NCBI GenBank assembly: GCA_031549265.1
Contig: JAVBQB010000001.1
Coordinates: 269,441 to 333,440 of the forward strand
DNA from: JAVBQB01 sp031549265
GTDB taxonomy: Bacteria; Bacillota; Clostridia; Oscillospirales; JAVBQB01
Length of the DNA: 64,000 nt
Direction: 5' to 3'
Below are positions 41,598-50,344 of the stretch, piece after piece. Under the pieces are notes generated by a model, which was given only the letters and a program-made list of their open reading frames with translations, was not told the origin of the DNA and ran no database searches. The first letter of the stretch is position 1. Every line of letters begins with the position of its first letter. A program made the translations under genes and the position numbers.

Positions 41598-43337
41598 TTG
41601 TCTGAAAAGAAACTGATGCTTGGCAACCAGGCCGTCGCGCGCGGACTTTTTGAGTCCGGCTGCGTATTTGTGTCTTCGTACCCGGGCACCCCATCCACTG
41701 AAATAACGGAATACGCCGCCAGCTACGATTGCCTGCACGCCGAATGGGCGCCCAATGAAAAAGTCGCTGTAGAAGCCGCTCTCGGTGCCGCCATCGGCGG
41801 AGGCCGTTCGTTTTCGGGAATGAAACACGTCGGGCTCAACGTCGCCGCCGATCCGGTTTTCACTGCGTCCTATACCGGAATCAATGCCGGACTTGTCATC
41901 GCGGTCGCGGATGACCCCGGAATGCATTCCTCCCAGAACGAACAGGACAGCCGTCACTACGCCAGAGCCGCCAAGCTGCCCTGCATAGAACCGTCGGACA
42001 GCGGTGAATGTCTGGAGTTTACCAAGCTCGCCTTCGAAATGTCGGAGGAATATGACACTCCGGTGCTGCTCAGACTGTCCACCAGGGTGTCGCATTCCCA
42101 GAGCTCGGTCGAGATAAACGACAGAGTTGAACACGCGCTTAAGGATTACGAAAAGAATATCCAAAAATATGTTATGATGCCGGCAATGGCCAGGGCCCGT
42201 CATGTCGTGGTTGAAAATCGCATGAGTAAGCTTGCGGAGTTTGCCGAAACCTGTGAAATTAATAGAGCCGAGTATCACGATAAAACCATCGGCGTAATAT
42301 CTTCCGGAATCGCTTATGAGTACGCGAGGGAAGCGCTGGGCGATAAAGCCTCCTATCTCAAGCTGGGGATGGTCTATCCCCTTCCGGTCGAGCTGATTCG
42401 CAAGTTCGCGTCGGAAGTGGATAAACTCTATGTTGTCGAAGAGCTCGACGGATTTATCGAGGAGCACTGCCGGGCAAACGGTATCACAGTTATCGGCAAG
42501 GAAGTTTTTTCAAAACTCGGAGAGCTTTCGACCGAAATAGTGCGGGAAAAGATTCTTGGCGACCAGCCGCCCGTACCTGCGATTGCAGGCGACCTTCCCG
42601 TCCGGCCGCCCGTCCTTTGCCCCGGCTGCCCGCACAGAGGGCTTTTTTACGTCCTGAAGAAGCTGGGAGTTACCGTTTCGGGAGACATCGGATGCTATAC
42701 GCTGGGCGCTAACGCCCCGATGGGCATGATCGACGTCTGCGTCTGTATGGGCGCGTCAATCTCCGCGCTGCACGGCATGAATATGGTGCGCGGCGCTGAG
42801 TTTGCGAAAAAATCCCTGGCTGTAATCGGTGATTCGACGTTCATGCACTCGGGCATTACCGGCCTGGTTAACTCGGTTTATAACCAGAGCCCCTCCACTG
42901 TGCTGATTCTGGACAATTCAATCACAGGCATGACCGGTCACCAGAACAACCCGGCGACAGGTCTGACCTTGCAGGGAAAACCCGCGCCCAAACTGGTGCT
43001 TGAGGACGTCTGCCGCGCGCTTGGCGTGAACCGCGTTCGAATTGTCGACCCGCACGACTTGGACGTTCTGGAGACTGTTATTAATGAAGAACTCGCGGCC
43101 GAAGAGCCGTCAGTCGTCATTGCGCGCCGTCCCTGTGTATTGCTGCCGGAGGTCGAGCGCGGACGTCCCTATGTTTCGGACCGGGAAAAATGCAAAGGCT
43201 GCAAGGCCTGCATGAAGCTCGGCTGCCCCGCGATAAGCTTCGAGGACAAGCGTGCCGGCGTGGATATCTCGCTTTGCGTTGGTTGCGGACTTTGTCAGCG
43301 CGTTTGCAAGTTTGGCGCGATGGAGGTGTCCAAATGA
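41598..43337 (+). CDS. iorA: Indolepyruvate:ferredoxin oxidoreductase, alpha subunit
   Basis: A 579-residue TPP and Fe-S enzyme that oxidatively decarboxylates aryl pyruvates to aryl-acetyl-CoA, reducing ferredoxin. The N-terminal block GNQAVARGLFESGCVFVSSY continues with PGTPSTEI. The TPP region reads GDIGCYTLGANAPMG to GDSTFMHSGITGLVN. Two ferredoxin motifs end the protein (CKGCKACMKLGCP and CVGCGLCQRVCKFGAM). The first motif has a Gly-Cys variation usual for IorA. The start is TTG 41598 with CTGGAGG. Its stop overlaps iorB by four bases. Confidence 0.95.
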   Translation: MSEKKLMLGNQAVARGLFESGCVFVSSYPGTPSTEITEYAASYDCLHAEWAPNEKVAVEAALGAAIGGGRSFSGMKHVGLNVAADPVFTASYTGINAGLVIAVADDPGMHSSQNEQDSRHYARAAKLPCIEPSDSGECLEFTKLAFEMSEEYDTPVLLRLSTRVSHSQSSVEINDRVEHALKDYEKNIQKYVMMPAMARARHVVVENRMSKLAEFAETCEINRAEYHDKTIGVISSGIAYEYAREALGDKASYLKLGMVYPLPVELIRKFASEVDKLYVVEELDGFIEEHCRANGITVIGKEVFSKLGELSTEIVREKILGDQPPVPAIAGDLPVRPPVLCPGCPHRGLFYVLKKLGVTVSGDIGCYTLGANAPMGMIDVCVCMGASISALHGMNMVRGAEFAKKSLAVIGDSTFMHSGITGLVNSVYNQSPSTVLILDNSITGMTGHQNNPATGLTLQGKPAPKLVLEDVCRALGVNRVRIVDPHDLDVLETVINEELAAEEPSVVIARRPCVLLPEVERGRPYVSDREKCKGCKACMKLGCPAISFEDKRAGVDISLCVGCGLCQRVCKFGAMEVSK

Positions 43338-43915
43338 GCGGATTTAATGTGCTGATCGCCGGAGTCGGCGGTCAGGGATCGCTATTGGCCTCGAGAATAA
43401 TCGGAGCGCTCTACCTTAGCCGCGGATTTGACGTCAAGGTCAGTGAAGTGCACGGCATGTCGCAGCGCGGCGGCAGCGTTATTACTTATGTCCGCGCCGA
43501 CGATAAAGTTGCATCCCCTCTTGTGCCAAAGGGCGAGGCGGATCTGCTTATCGCTTTTGAACAGCTGGAGGCTCTCCGATGGCTGCCCTATCTGCGTCGC
43601 GACGGAGCCGCCGCGGTCAACATCCAAAAGATTCTTCCGATGCCGGTACTCACGGGCGCAATGTCCTATCCGGAAGGAATCGCGGGCAAAATCCTCGCCT
43701 CCTGCGGGCGCGCGGTTGCGCTTGACGCACTGGAGCTGGCAGCCAAAGCCGGTTCTCTCCGCACCGCCAACGTGATTATGCTCGGCGCGGCGTCACGGTT
43801 TATCGACGCTCAGCCAGAGGAGTGGGAAAACGCCATCAAAGCCTGCGTTAAGCCCGCGCTTCTTGATATCAATCTCCGCGCGTTTGAGCTGGGTAGGTCA
43901 AGCGCCGATCGATGA
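43334..43915 (+). CDS. iorB: Indolepyruvate:ferredoxin oxidoreductase, beta subunit
   Basis: A 193-residue gamma-domain partner of IorA. It starts MSGFNVLIAGVGGQGSLLAS and contains EVHGMSQRGGSVITYVR, the standard IorB signature. The start ATG 43334 shares ATGA with the iorA stop and has GGAGG upstream. It is needed with IorA for the 2-oxoacid reaction. It is followed by a 178-base gap with a hairpin before the second ligase. Confidence 0.95.
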   Translation: MSGFNVLIAGVGGQGSLLASRIIGALYLSRGFDVKVSEVHGMSQRGGSVITYVRADDKVASPLVPKGEADLLIAFEQLEALRWLPYLRRDGAAAVNIQKILPMPVLTGAMSYPEGIAGKILASCGRAVALDALELAAKAGSLRTANVIMLGAASRFIDAQPEEWENAIKACVKPALLDINLRAFELGRSSADR

Positions 43916-43980
43916 TTTATTTCTCCTGCGTGACACTCAAATCATTTGGGCATTCTGCGAAAATTCACGACACAGTAATC

Positions 43981-44027
43981 AGCGGAATGTCAGATAATAG
44001 ATTAATTCTATTGTTGGGCATTCCGCT
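43981..44027 (+). promoter_or_regulatory. Two-part hairpin in the gap before the second paaK
   Basis: The outer stem AGCGGAATG/CATTCCGCT (43981-43989 with 44019-44027) encloses an inner stem AATAGA/TCTATT. There is no T-run. A second small palindrome ACCCAT/ATGGGT follows near 44043-44059. It may process, end or regulate the mRNA between iorB and paaK. Confidence 0.5.
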
Positions 44028-44093
44028 GCTCATACTCTAAGAACCCATACGCCATGGGTATAAGTTCTAAGGAATAATATCGAGGACGACAAT

Positions 44094-45389
44094 ATGTATT
44101 GGAACGAAAAAATTGAGACAATGCCACCGGAAGAAATGCGCAAGCTGCAAGGCGAGCGTCTGGTTTCCACGGTTGAGCACGCTTACAAAAATGTGCCCGC
44201 TTACCGGAGTAAGATGGACAGGATCGGTCTGCTCCCCGGTGATATCAAGGGGATAGACGATCTTCACAAGCTCCCCTTCACCGAGAAAACCGACCTGCGC
44301 GACAATTACCCGTATGGAATGTTCGCTGTTCCGATGGAAGAAATTGTCCGCATCCACGCGTCTTCGGGAACGACCGGCAAACAGACGGTTGTGGGCTATA
44401 CCGCCGGAGATATTGAGGTCTGGAACGAGTCAATGGCGCGTTCGCTAACGATGTCCGGCGCGCACCGGGGCGACATCGTCCACGTTGCGTACGGTTACGG
44501 ACTGTTTACAGGCGGACTTGGCGGACACTACGGCAGTGAAACTATAGGCGCCGCCGCCGTACCGGTATCCACCGGAAATACCGCGCGCCAGCTCCAGATT
44601 CTGGAGGACTTCGGCAGCACGATCATACTCTGCACGCCTTCATACGCCATGTTCCTCGGCGATGCAGTGCAAAAAGCGGGAATTAGGCACAAGCTCAAGC
44701 TGCGCGCGGGAATATTCGGCGCGGAGCCCTGGACCGAGGAAATGCGGGCGGGTATCGAGGCCAGACTGGGGATCGACGCGTTTGACATTTACGGCCTCTC
44801 GGAGATTTCCGGGCCGGGCGTTGCCAACGAGTGCAAATGCAAATGCGGGCTGCACATCAACGAAGACCACTTTATCCCAGAAATTATTGACCCTGATACA
44901 CATGAGGTGCTGCCCGACGGACAGCGAGGCGAGCTTGTGTTCTCCTGCGTGACTAAAAGAGCCATGCCGCTGATACGCTACCGAACCCGCGACATCACTT
45001 CGCTCAACCGAACGAAGTGCGATTGCGGGCGGACACTGGTACGCATGGGCAAGCCCGCCGGACGGTCGGACGACATGCTTATTATCCGTGGAGTCAACGT
45101 CTTCCCCACCCAGGTGGAGAGCGTGCTTCTCGGTATCAGCGAAACCGCCCCGCACTACATGCTGGTGGTCGATCGTGCGAACAACCTTGATACGCTTGAA
45201 ATTCAGGTGGAGATGAACGAAAGCTTCTTCTCTGACGAAATCCGTCAGATTGAATCTCTTGAACACCGCATTTCAAAGGCGATTGAATCATCACTCGGCC
45301 TATCGGCAACGATTCGCCTGGTTGAGCCGAACACTATTGAAAGATTCGAGGGCAAGGCTCGTCGCGTCGTGGACAAAAGGAGATATTAA
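44094..45389 (+). CDS. paaK: Phenylacetate--CoA ligase, second copy
   Basis: A 431-residue paralogue of the ligase at 40240, of equal length and colinear throughout. HASSGTTGKQTVVGYT replaces the KPT form of the first copy, GYGLFTGGLGGHYGSE replaces GAFGLHQGLE, and YGLSEISGPGVANEC follows. Changes in the pocket segment (GGLGGHYGS against GAFGLHQGL) suggest a different aryl substrate. The start ATG 44094 has GAGGAC. It is followed by an ACT-domain gene, as is common for PaaK-type ligases in anaerobes. Confidence 0.93.
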   Translation: MYWNEKIETMPPEEMRKLQGERLVSTVEHAYKNVPAYRSKMDRIGLLPGDIKGIDDLHKLPFTEKTDLRDNYPYGMFAVPMEEIVRIHASSGTTGKQTVVGYTAGDIEVWNESMARSLTMSGAHRGDIVHVAYGYGLFTGGLGGHYGSETIGAAAVPVSTGNTARQLQILEDFGSTIILCTPSYAMFLGDAVQKAGIRHKLKLRAGIFGAEPWTEEMRAGIEARLGIDAFDIYGLSEISGPGVANECKCKCGLHINEDHFIPEIIDPDTHEVLPDGQRGELVFSCVTKRAMPLIRYRTRDITSLNRTKCDCGRTLVRMGKPAGRSDDMLIIRGVNVFPTQVESVLLGISETAPHYMLVVDRANNLDTLEIQVEMNESFFSDEIRQIESLEHRISKAIESSLGLSATIRLVEPNTIERFEGKARRVVDKRRY

Positions 45390-45527
45390 TCTTGCGAAAC
45401 CGCCTGACTACATGATATAATAATGTTAGAACAGGTATGGTTTTGCCTGGTTTGCCAAGAAATAAATACGATAATCGCTTGTGACCACCCATTTGAAACA
45501 GCGGGCTCCGGTCTGCGGGAGGTTTAT

Positions 45528-45959
45528 ATGTTAATAGATCAAATTTCTGTTTTTGTCGAGAATAAGCCCGGACGGCTGTCCTACATTCTCGGAAAACTTG
45601 CCGAAGCCAATATTGATATCCGAGCACTGTCGCTGGCTGATACCACAAATTTTGGGATACTGCGCATGATTGTCAGCGACCCGGTTCTCGCCGAATCGTC
45701 GCTAAAGGGCAGTGGGCTGACCGTCAGCCGCAATGAAGTTATTGCCGTCGCGCTGAACGACCGTCCCGGATCGCTTCATGACGTTCTGGCGCGCCTTTTT
45801 GACGGCGGCATCTCGGTCGAATACGCTTATGCATTCCTTACCCGTGAGAGTACAGACGCTTTCGTCATACTGCGCGTTGAGGACAGCGCTCAGGCAATAG
45901 CCATCCTGGAAAAGAACAATTTCCGAATGCTCTCGCCCCAGGAAGCGTATACCCTCTGA
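45528..45959 (+). CDS. ACT-domain protein (two ACT repeats)
   Basis: A 143-residue protein with two ACT domains. The first starts MLIDQISVFVENKPGRLSYI, the second VIAVALNDRPGSLHDVLARL. ACT domains bind amino acids, and pairs of this kind next to PaaK and Ior genes are typical in Clostridia and archaea. It may sense aromatic amino acids and adjust the ligase or oxidoreductase. The start ATG 45528 has GGGAGG. It overlaps the next gene by one base. Confidence 0.9.
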   Translation: MLIDQISVFVENKPGRLSYILGKLAEANIDIRALSLADTTNFGILRMIVSDPVLAESSLKGSGLTVSRNEVIAVALNDRPGSLHDVLARLFDGGISVEYAYAFLTRESTDAFVILRVEDSAQAIAILEKNNFRMLSPQEAYTL

Positions 45960-47218
45960 TGCTTGAAACTAGTGAAAAACTGAATACGATCGCCGCCAGG
46001 GTGGAGCGTGAGCTCGCCTCGGTTTTTGAACGATTTGACAAAGCTGCCCGCTGCAATACGCAGCGGGTGCTTTCAGCGTTCTCAAAAAATCGAGTGTCCG
46101 ATACTCATTTCAACATGGCGACCGGATACGGTTACTCCGACGTCGGGCGGGATACGCTTGACCGGGTGTTTGCGGACATTGTCGGCGCGGAAGACGCCGT
46201 TTTCCGCATCAACCTTGTCAGCGGAACACACGCGATCGCGTGCGCCCTTTTCGCCGCGCTGAACCCCGGTGAAAAACTTCTAGCAGCGGTCGGAGCACCA
46301 TATGACACGCTTCACGGGGTGATCGGCATTTCCGGTGATTATCCCGGCTCGCTCGCAAAGTATGGAATCGGATATTTGCAGGCGGGTCTCGGCATGAACG
46401 GTCTGCCGGACATTGGCCGCGTCGCCGAGTTAGCGCGCGAACCCGATGTGGGCGCCGTGCTCATTCAGCGCTCGCGCGGATATTCCGGCAGGCGGTCGCT
46501 GTCTGTTGCTCAAATCGGCGAGCTTATCGAAGTCATCCGCAAAGCTAACCCGGCGGCCAGAATAATCGTGGACAACTGCTACGGCGAGTTTGTTGAAACA
46601 AGCGAACCGATTTCAGTCGGTGCGGATTTGATCGCAGGTTCGCTGATTAAGAACCCCGGCGGCGGTCTTGCGCCGACCGGCGGATACATCGCGGGCAGGA
46701 GCGATCTTGTTGATGCCGCAGCGATGCGTATGACCGCGCCCGGAATCGGGCGGCACTGCGGTTGCAGTCTCGGCAACAACCGGCTGCTTTATCAAGGGTT
46801 GTTTATGGCGCCGCATACAGTTGCCCAGGCGCTGAAAACGGCGGCATTTTGCGCCGGAATCATGCGTGAGCTGGGCTTTGACGTCTCCCCCGCCCCGCTC
46901 GACGACCGGTTTGACATTGTCCAATCGATTGATTTCGTATCGCCCGCGCCTCTGCTTGAGTTTTGCAAGGGCATACAGGCGGGCGCGCCGGTGGATTCGT
47001 TCGCTGTGCCCGAGCCGTGGGACATGCCCGGATATGACTGTCAGGTCGTTATGGCGGCGGGAGCGTTTGTACAGGGCGCTTCCATAGAACTTTCGTGCGA
47101 CGCTCCGATGCGTCCGCCATATACCGCGTACATGCAGGGCGGACTGACATTTGAGTCCGGCCGTGCGGGAGTGCTGGAAGCGGCGGCGCGCGTGCTGTCG
47201 GCGCGGGGCGAGCCATGA
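45959..47218 (+). CDS. Methionine gamma-lyase-like PLP protein (aluminium resistance family)
   Basis: A 419-residue PLP protein of the PF06838 family. Signs are VSGTHAIACALFAALNPGE, the PLP-Asp region IIVDNCYGEFVE and the Schiff-base lysine in AGSLIKNPGGGLAPTGGY. Annotated members are called aluminium resistance or methionine gamma-lyase family proteins, but biochemical proof is scarce. The start ATG 45959 shares a base with the preceding ACT gene stop, and its end overlaps ruvC by four bases. It therefore joins the aryl-acid cluster to the ruv block. Confidence 0.88.
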   Translation: MLETSEKLNTIAARVERELASVFERFDKAARCNTQRVLSAFSKNRVSDTHFNMATGYGYSDVGRDTLDRVFADIVGAEDAVFRINLVSGTHAIACALFAALNPGEKLLAAVGAPYDTLHGVIGISGDYPGSLAKYGIGYLQAGLGMNGLPDIGRVAELAREPDVGAVLIQRSRGYSGRRSLSVAQIGELIEVIRKANPAARIIVDNCYGEFVETSEPISVGADLIAGSLIKNPGGGLAPTGGYIAGRSDLVDAAAMRMTAPGIGRHCGCSLGNNRLLYQGLFMAPHTVAQALKTAAFCAGIMRELGFDVSPAPLDDRFDIVQSIDFVSPAPLLEFCKGIQAGAPVDSFAVPEPWDMPGYDCQVVMAAGAFVQGASIELSCDAPMRPPYTAYMQGGLTFESGRAGVLEAAARVLSARGEP

Positions 47219-47700
47219 TCGTCCTTGGAATAGATCCCGGTATCGCGACCGTGGGTTTTGCCCTCCTGGAGAAATCAGGCGGCGGCGAGACCGTCATAAT
47301 CAAGTACGGAACAGTCCGGACGCCGGCGGGTCTTCCGCTGCATACCAGGCTGGTGCAGATTTCAACAGATATTGCCGAGCTTATCGGCATGTTCAAGCCC
47401 GACGTGATGTCGGTCGAGGAGCTGTTTTTCAATACCAACGTCAAAACAGCCATCCAGGTAGCGCATGGACGTGGCGTGATAATCGAAACGGGAGCCCGGC
47501 ACGGTCTTCCGGTTTTTGAATATACTCCCCTGCAGATTAAGCAGGCAGTGGTGGGATATGGTCGCGCCGAAAAGAGCCAGGTAATGGAAATGGTCAAGGT
47601 TCTGCTGAAAATGCCCGTGGCGCCGAAGCAGGACGACGCGGCGGACGCGCTGGCGGTTGCGCTGTGCCACATACAATGCGCGGGTTCGCGTCTCAGATGA
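47215..47700 (+). CDS. ruvC: Holliday junction resolvase RuvC
   Basis: A 161-residue endonuclease that cuts Holliday junctions. Acidic catalytic residues are seen in LGIDPGIATVGFA (Asp), SVEELFF (Glu) and KQDDAADALAVALCH (Asp pair). The start ATG overlaps the preceding stop (ATGA). It is first of ruvC-ruvA-ruvB. Confidence 0.96.
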   Translation: MIVLGIDPGIATVGFALLEKSGGGETVIIKYGTVRTPAGLPLHTRLVQISTDIAELIGMFKPDVMSVEELFFNTNVKTAIQVAHGRGVIIETGARHGLPVFEYTPLQIKQAVVGYGRAEKSQVMEMVKVLLKMPVAPKQDDAADALAVALCHIQCAGSRLR

Positions 47701-47710
47701 GGTTGTTGCC

Positions 47711-48322
47711 ATGTTTTATTATATCAGCGGAACGGTCGGTCATACCGAACAGGGACTTGCAGTAATTGACGCAGGGGGCGTAGGTTACGCCTGCCACACG
47801 TCGTCGAATACGCTTCAGCGTATCAGGGTCGGACAGCAGGCCAAGCTCTTCACCCATCTGATCGTCAGGGAGGACGTTTTTGACCTGTACGGGTTCTATG
47901 ACCATGAGGAAATGGCGTGCTTTAAGATGCTTATCGGCATTTCCGGAGTGGGCCCGCGGGCGGCGCTGTCCATTCTTTCGGTTTGTACGCCAGGCGGCCT
48001 CGCGCTTTCGATAATCACCGGCGACGAAAAAGCACTGACCGCCGCGCCCGGCATCGGCAAGAAGCTGGCGCAGCGGGTGATGCTGGAACTGCGCGATAAA
48101 ATTGCCAAAACGCAGTTGGAGTCCGTAAACGCGGCGTCCGCCGGGATGGAACTCGCGGCGTCTGCCAGCGGCCCGATGGCGGAAGCGATGGCGGCGCTGT
48201 CCGTACTCGGATACTCACAGTCTGAGGCGGCGATGGCGCTTCAGGGACTGGACAGTGAAGGCATGTCCGCCGAAGAAATTATACGTTCTGCGCTGAAACG
48301 GCTGGCAAGCGCGGTGAAATAG
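47711..48322 (+). CDS. ruvA: Holliday junction branch migration protein RuvA
   Basis: A 203-residue protein. It has an OB-fold N-terminus (MFYYISGTVGHTEQGLAVID), two helix-hairpin-helix motifs (ISGVGPRAALSIL and APGIGKKLAQRVMLELRDK) and a C-terminal RuvB-contacting domain (LSVLGYSQSEAAMAL). It tetramerises on the junction. The start ATG 47711 is ten bases after ruvC; the longer frame into ruvC is discarded. Confidence 0.96.
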   Translation: MFYYISGTVGHTEQGLAVIDAGGVGYACHTSSNTLQRIRVGQQAKLFTHLIVREDVFDLYGFYDHEEMACFKMLIGISGVGPRAALSILSVCTPGGLALSIITGDEKALTAAPGIGKKLAQRVMLELRDKIAKTQLESVNAASAGMELAASASGPMAEAMAALSVLGYSQSEAAMALQGLDSEGMSAEEIIRSALKRLASAVK

Positions 48323-48388
48323 CGCTTTCAAGGCTGCTTTTTATTCCATGCATATGTGTTTTGAGTCAAATGGCGGGAGGTGACGGTT

Positions 48389-49420
48389 TTGAGCATTGAT
48401 TTTGAAGATAGTCTGGAAGAGCGAATAGTTTCGTCCACCCTTAACAGGGAAGACGAAAATGAACTCTCGCTCAGGCCGAAAACGCTGACTGAGTATATCG
48501 GCCAGCAGCGCGCCAAAGAAAACCTCTCGGTGTTCATCGAGGCGGCACGGGGCAGAAAAGAGACGCTAGACCATACCCTGCTCTACGGCCCGCCTGGCCT
48601 TGGCAAAACAACGCTTGCCGGAGTCATCGCAAACGAAATGAACGTCAATATTCGAATCACTTCCGGCCCCGCGATCGAAAAATCAGGCGATCTGGCCGCC
48701 CTGCTTACCAACCTCAATGAGTTTGATATATTGTTCATCGACGAGATACACAGGCTGAACCGTTCGGTCGAGGAAATACTTTATCCCGCGATGGAGGATC
48801 ACGCGCTCGACATTATCATTGGCAAAGGCCCGTCAGCGCGGTCAATCAGAATTGACTTGCCGAGTTTTACGCTTATAGGCGCTACCACCCGCGCCGGTCA
48901 GCTGACCTCTCCCCTGCGTGACAGATTCGGAGTCATGCTGAGACTGGAACTATATAACGAGCGCGAATTGCATACAATAGTTAAGAGAAGCGCTGGAATT
49001 CTCGGAATTCCGATCGAGGAAGACGGAGCGCTTGAGATAGCCTCCCGGTCGCGCGGCACGCCCAGAATAGCGAACCGGATTCTAAGGCGGGTTCGCGATT
49101 ACGCCGAGGTGCGGGCAAACGGAATTATCACGCGGCAGGTTGCCGATAAGGCGCTGGAAATGCTGGAGATCGACAAGTGCGGGCTGGACAATACCGACCG
49201 GCGCATGCTGCTGAGCCTGATCGAGAACTTCGGCGGAGGTCCTGTCGGGCTTGAAACGCTCGCTGCGACAACGGGTGAAGAGGCGATCACAATCGAGGAC
49301 GTCGTCGAGCCCTATCTACTGCAAAAGGGGTACCTCACCCGGACTCAGCGCGGACGCTGCGTCACACGTAAGGCATATGAGCATATGCACGTTGAATACA
49401 CAGGCCAAATGGAGTTTTAA
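48389..49420 (+). CDS. ruvB: Holliday junction helicase RuvB
   Basis: A 343-residue AAA+ motor. Walker A is GPPGLGKTTLA, Walker B is LFIDEIHRLNR, sensor 1 is LIGATTRAGQL, the arginine finger lies in PLRDRFG, and the C-terminal winged helix carries FGGGPVGLETLA. The start is TTG 48389, eight bases after GGGAGG; the in-frame GTG at 48380 overlaps the ribosome site. It drives branch migration with RuvA. Confidence 0.96.
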   Translation: MSIDFEDSLEERIVSSTLNREDENELSLRPKTLTEYIGQQRAKENLSVFIEAARGRKETLDHTLLYGPPGLGKTTLAGVIANEMNVNIRITSGPAIEKSGDLAALLTNLNEFDILFIDEIHRLNRSVEEILYPAMEDHALDIIIGKGPSARSIRIDLPSFTLIGATTRAGQLTSPLRDRFGVMLRLELYNERELHTIVKRSAGILGIPIEEDGALEIASRSRGTPRIANRILRRVRDYAEVRANGIITRQVADKALEMLEIDKCGLDNTDRRMLLSLIENFGGGPVGLETLAATTGEEAITIEDVVEPYLLQKGYLTRTQRGRCVTRKAYEHMHVEYTGQMEF

Positions 49421-49435
49421 TGAGTTGTTGGTGAT

Positions 49436-50326
49436 GTGAATATGGAAGAAGGTCGGAGCCGAAACGCTATGCGGGCCGCGATACTTGCGGTTTCGCTCAA
49501 TCTTCTGCTGGCTGGCGTCAAGCTCTCGCTGGGATACCTTGCGGGCAGCCAGTCTATGATTGCGGATGGCTTCAATAACGCCGGCGATTTCGTAACTTCA
49601 ATAATTGTTATGATCGGTGCGCATGTTTCCGCACGGCCGCGAGACCGTGAGCACCCATTTGGCCATGGAAAAGCCGAGCACATCTTTTCGATGCTCATTA
49701 GCCTGATTTTGCTGTATGTCGCGGGTCAAACGTGTTGGAGCTCGGTGCAGTCAATAATGCAGGATCAGCAATTCGTTTTTTCATATTGGCTCATACTGGC
49801 TTCCCTGGCGTCTATTCTGGTAAAGGCAGTAATTGTGACGTACACGCTGAGGCTTCATAATAAAACCGCCAACCTTATGCTGAAAGCTCTGGCATACGAC
49901 AGCCGTAACGATATGCTTATCTCTACGGGTGTTATCGCGGGATTGATTTTCGGCAGCTACGGATATTTTTGGGTAGACGGCTCTATCGGCGTGCTGATTT
50001 CCCTTTGGATTGCGTATACCGGAATCTCAGTTTTCCGTGAGGCGTATGCAGTTTTGATGGATACGGATCTGCCCGATGACACGAAGGCAAAAATATACTG
50101 CGTCATTTCAAGCATGCCGGGTGTCATCACTATTGACGACATCACTGGCAAGCCTGTCGGCGGGCAATCGGTAGTGATAATAAAAATTTCGGTTGACAAT
50201 AAGATGAGCGTTGAAGAGAGCCACAGGATTGCAGGCAAAATCAGGTACGAATGCAAAAAACTCGATAAAATCTGTGACGCGGTGGTTCATATCAACCCCG
50301 CGTTTCCATCTGAACTATCAAACTGA
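49436..50326 (+). CDS. Cation diffusion facilitator (CDF) transporter
   Basis: A 296-residue divalent-metal exporter with six membrane helices. Metal-site segments are MIADGFNNAGD and the HPFGHGKAEH loop; ALAYDSRNDML carries the second Asp pair (His replaced by Asn in RNDM, a Mn-type rather than Zn-type signature). A C-terminal cytoplasmic domain follows. The start is GTG 49436 or ATG 49442; neither has a strong ribosome site. It is 15 bases after ruvB. Mn2+ or Fe2+ export is inferred from the DxxxD-like pattern. Confidence 0.88.
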   Translation: MNMEEGRSRNAMRAAILAVSLNLLLAGVKLSLGYLAGSQSMIADGFNNAGDFVTSIIVMIGAHVSARPRDREHPFGHGKAEHIFSMLISLILLYVAGQTCWSSVQSIMQDQQFVFSYWLILASLASILVKAVIVTYTLRLHNKTANLMLKALAYDSRNDMLISTGVIAGLIFGSYGYFWVDGSIGVLISLWIAYTGISVFREAYAVLMDTDLPDDTKAKIYCVISSMPGVITIDDITGKPVGGQSVVIIKISVDNKMSVEESHRIAGKIRYECKKLDKICDAVVHINPAFPSELSN

Positions 50327-50344
50327 TCTTAGTTGGAGGATTAA

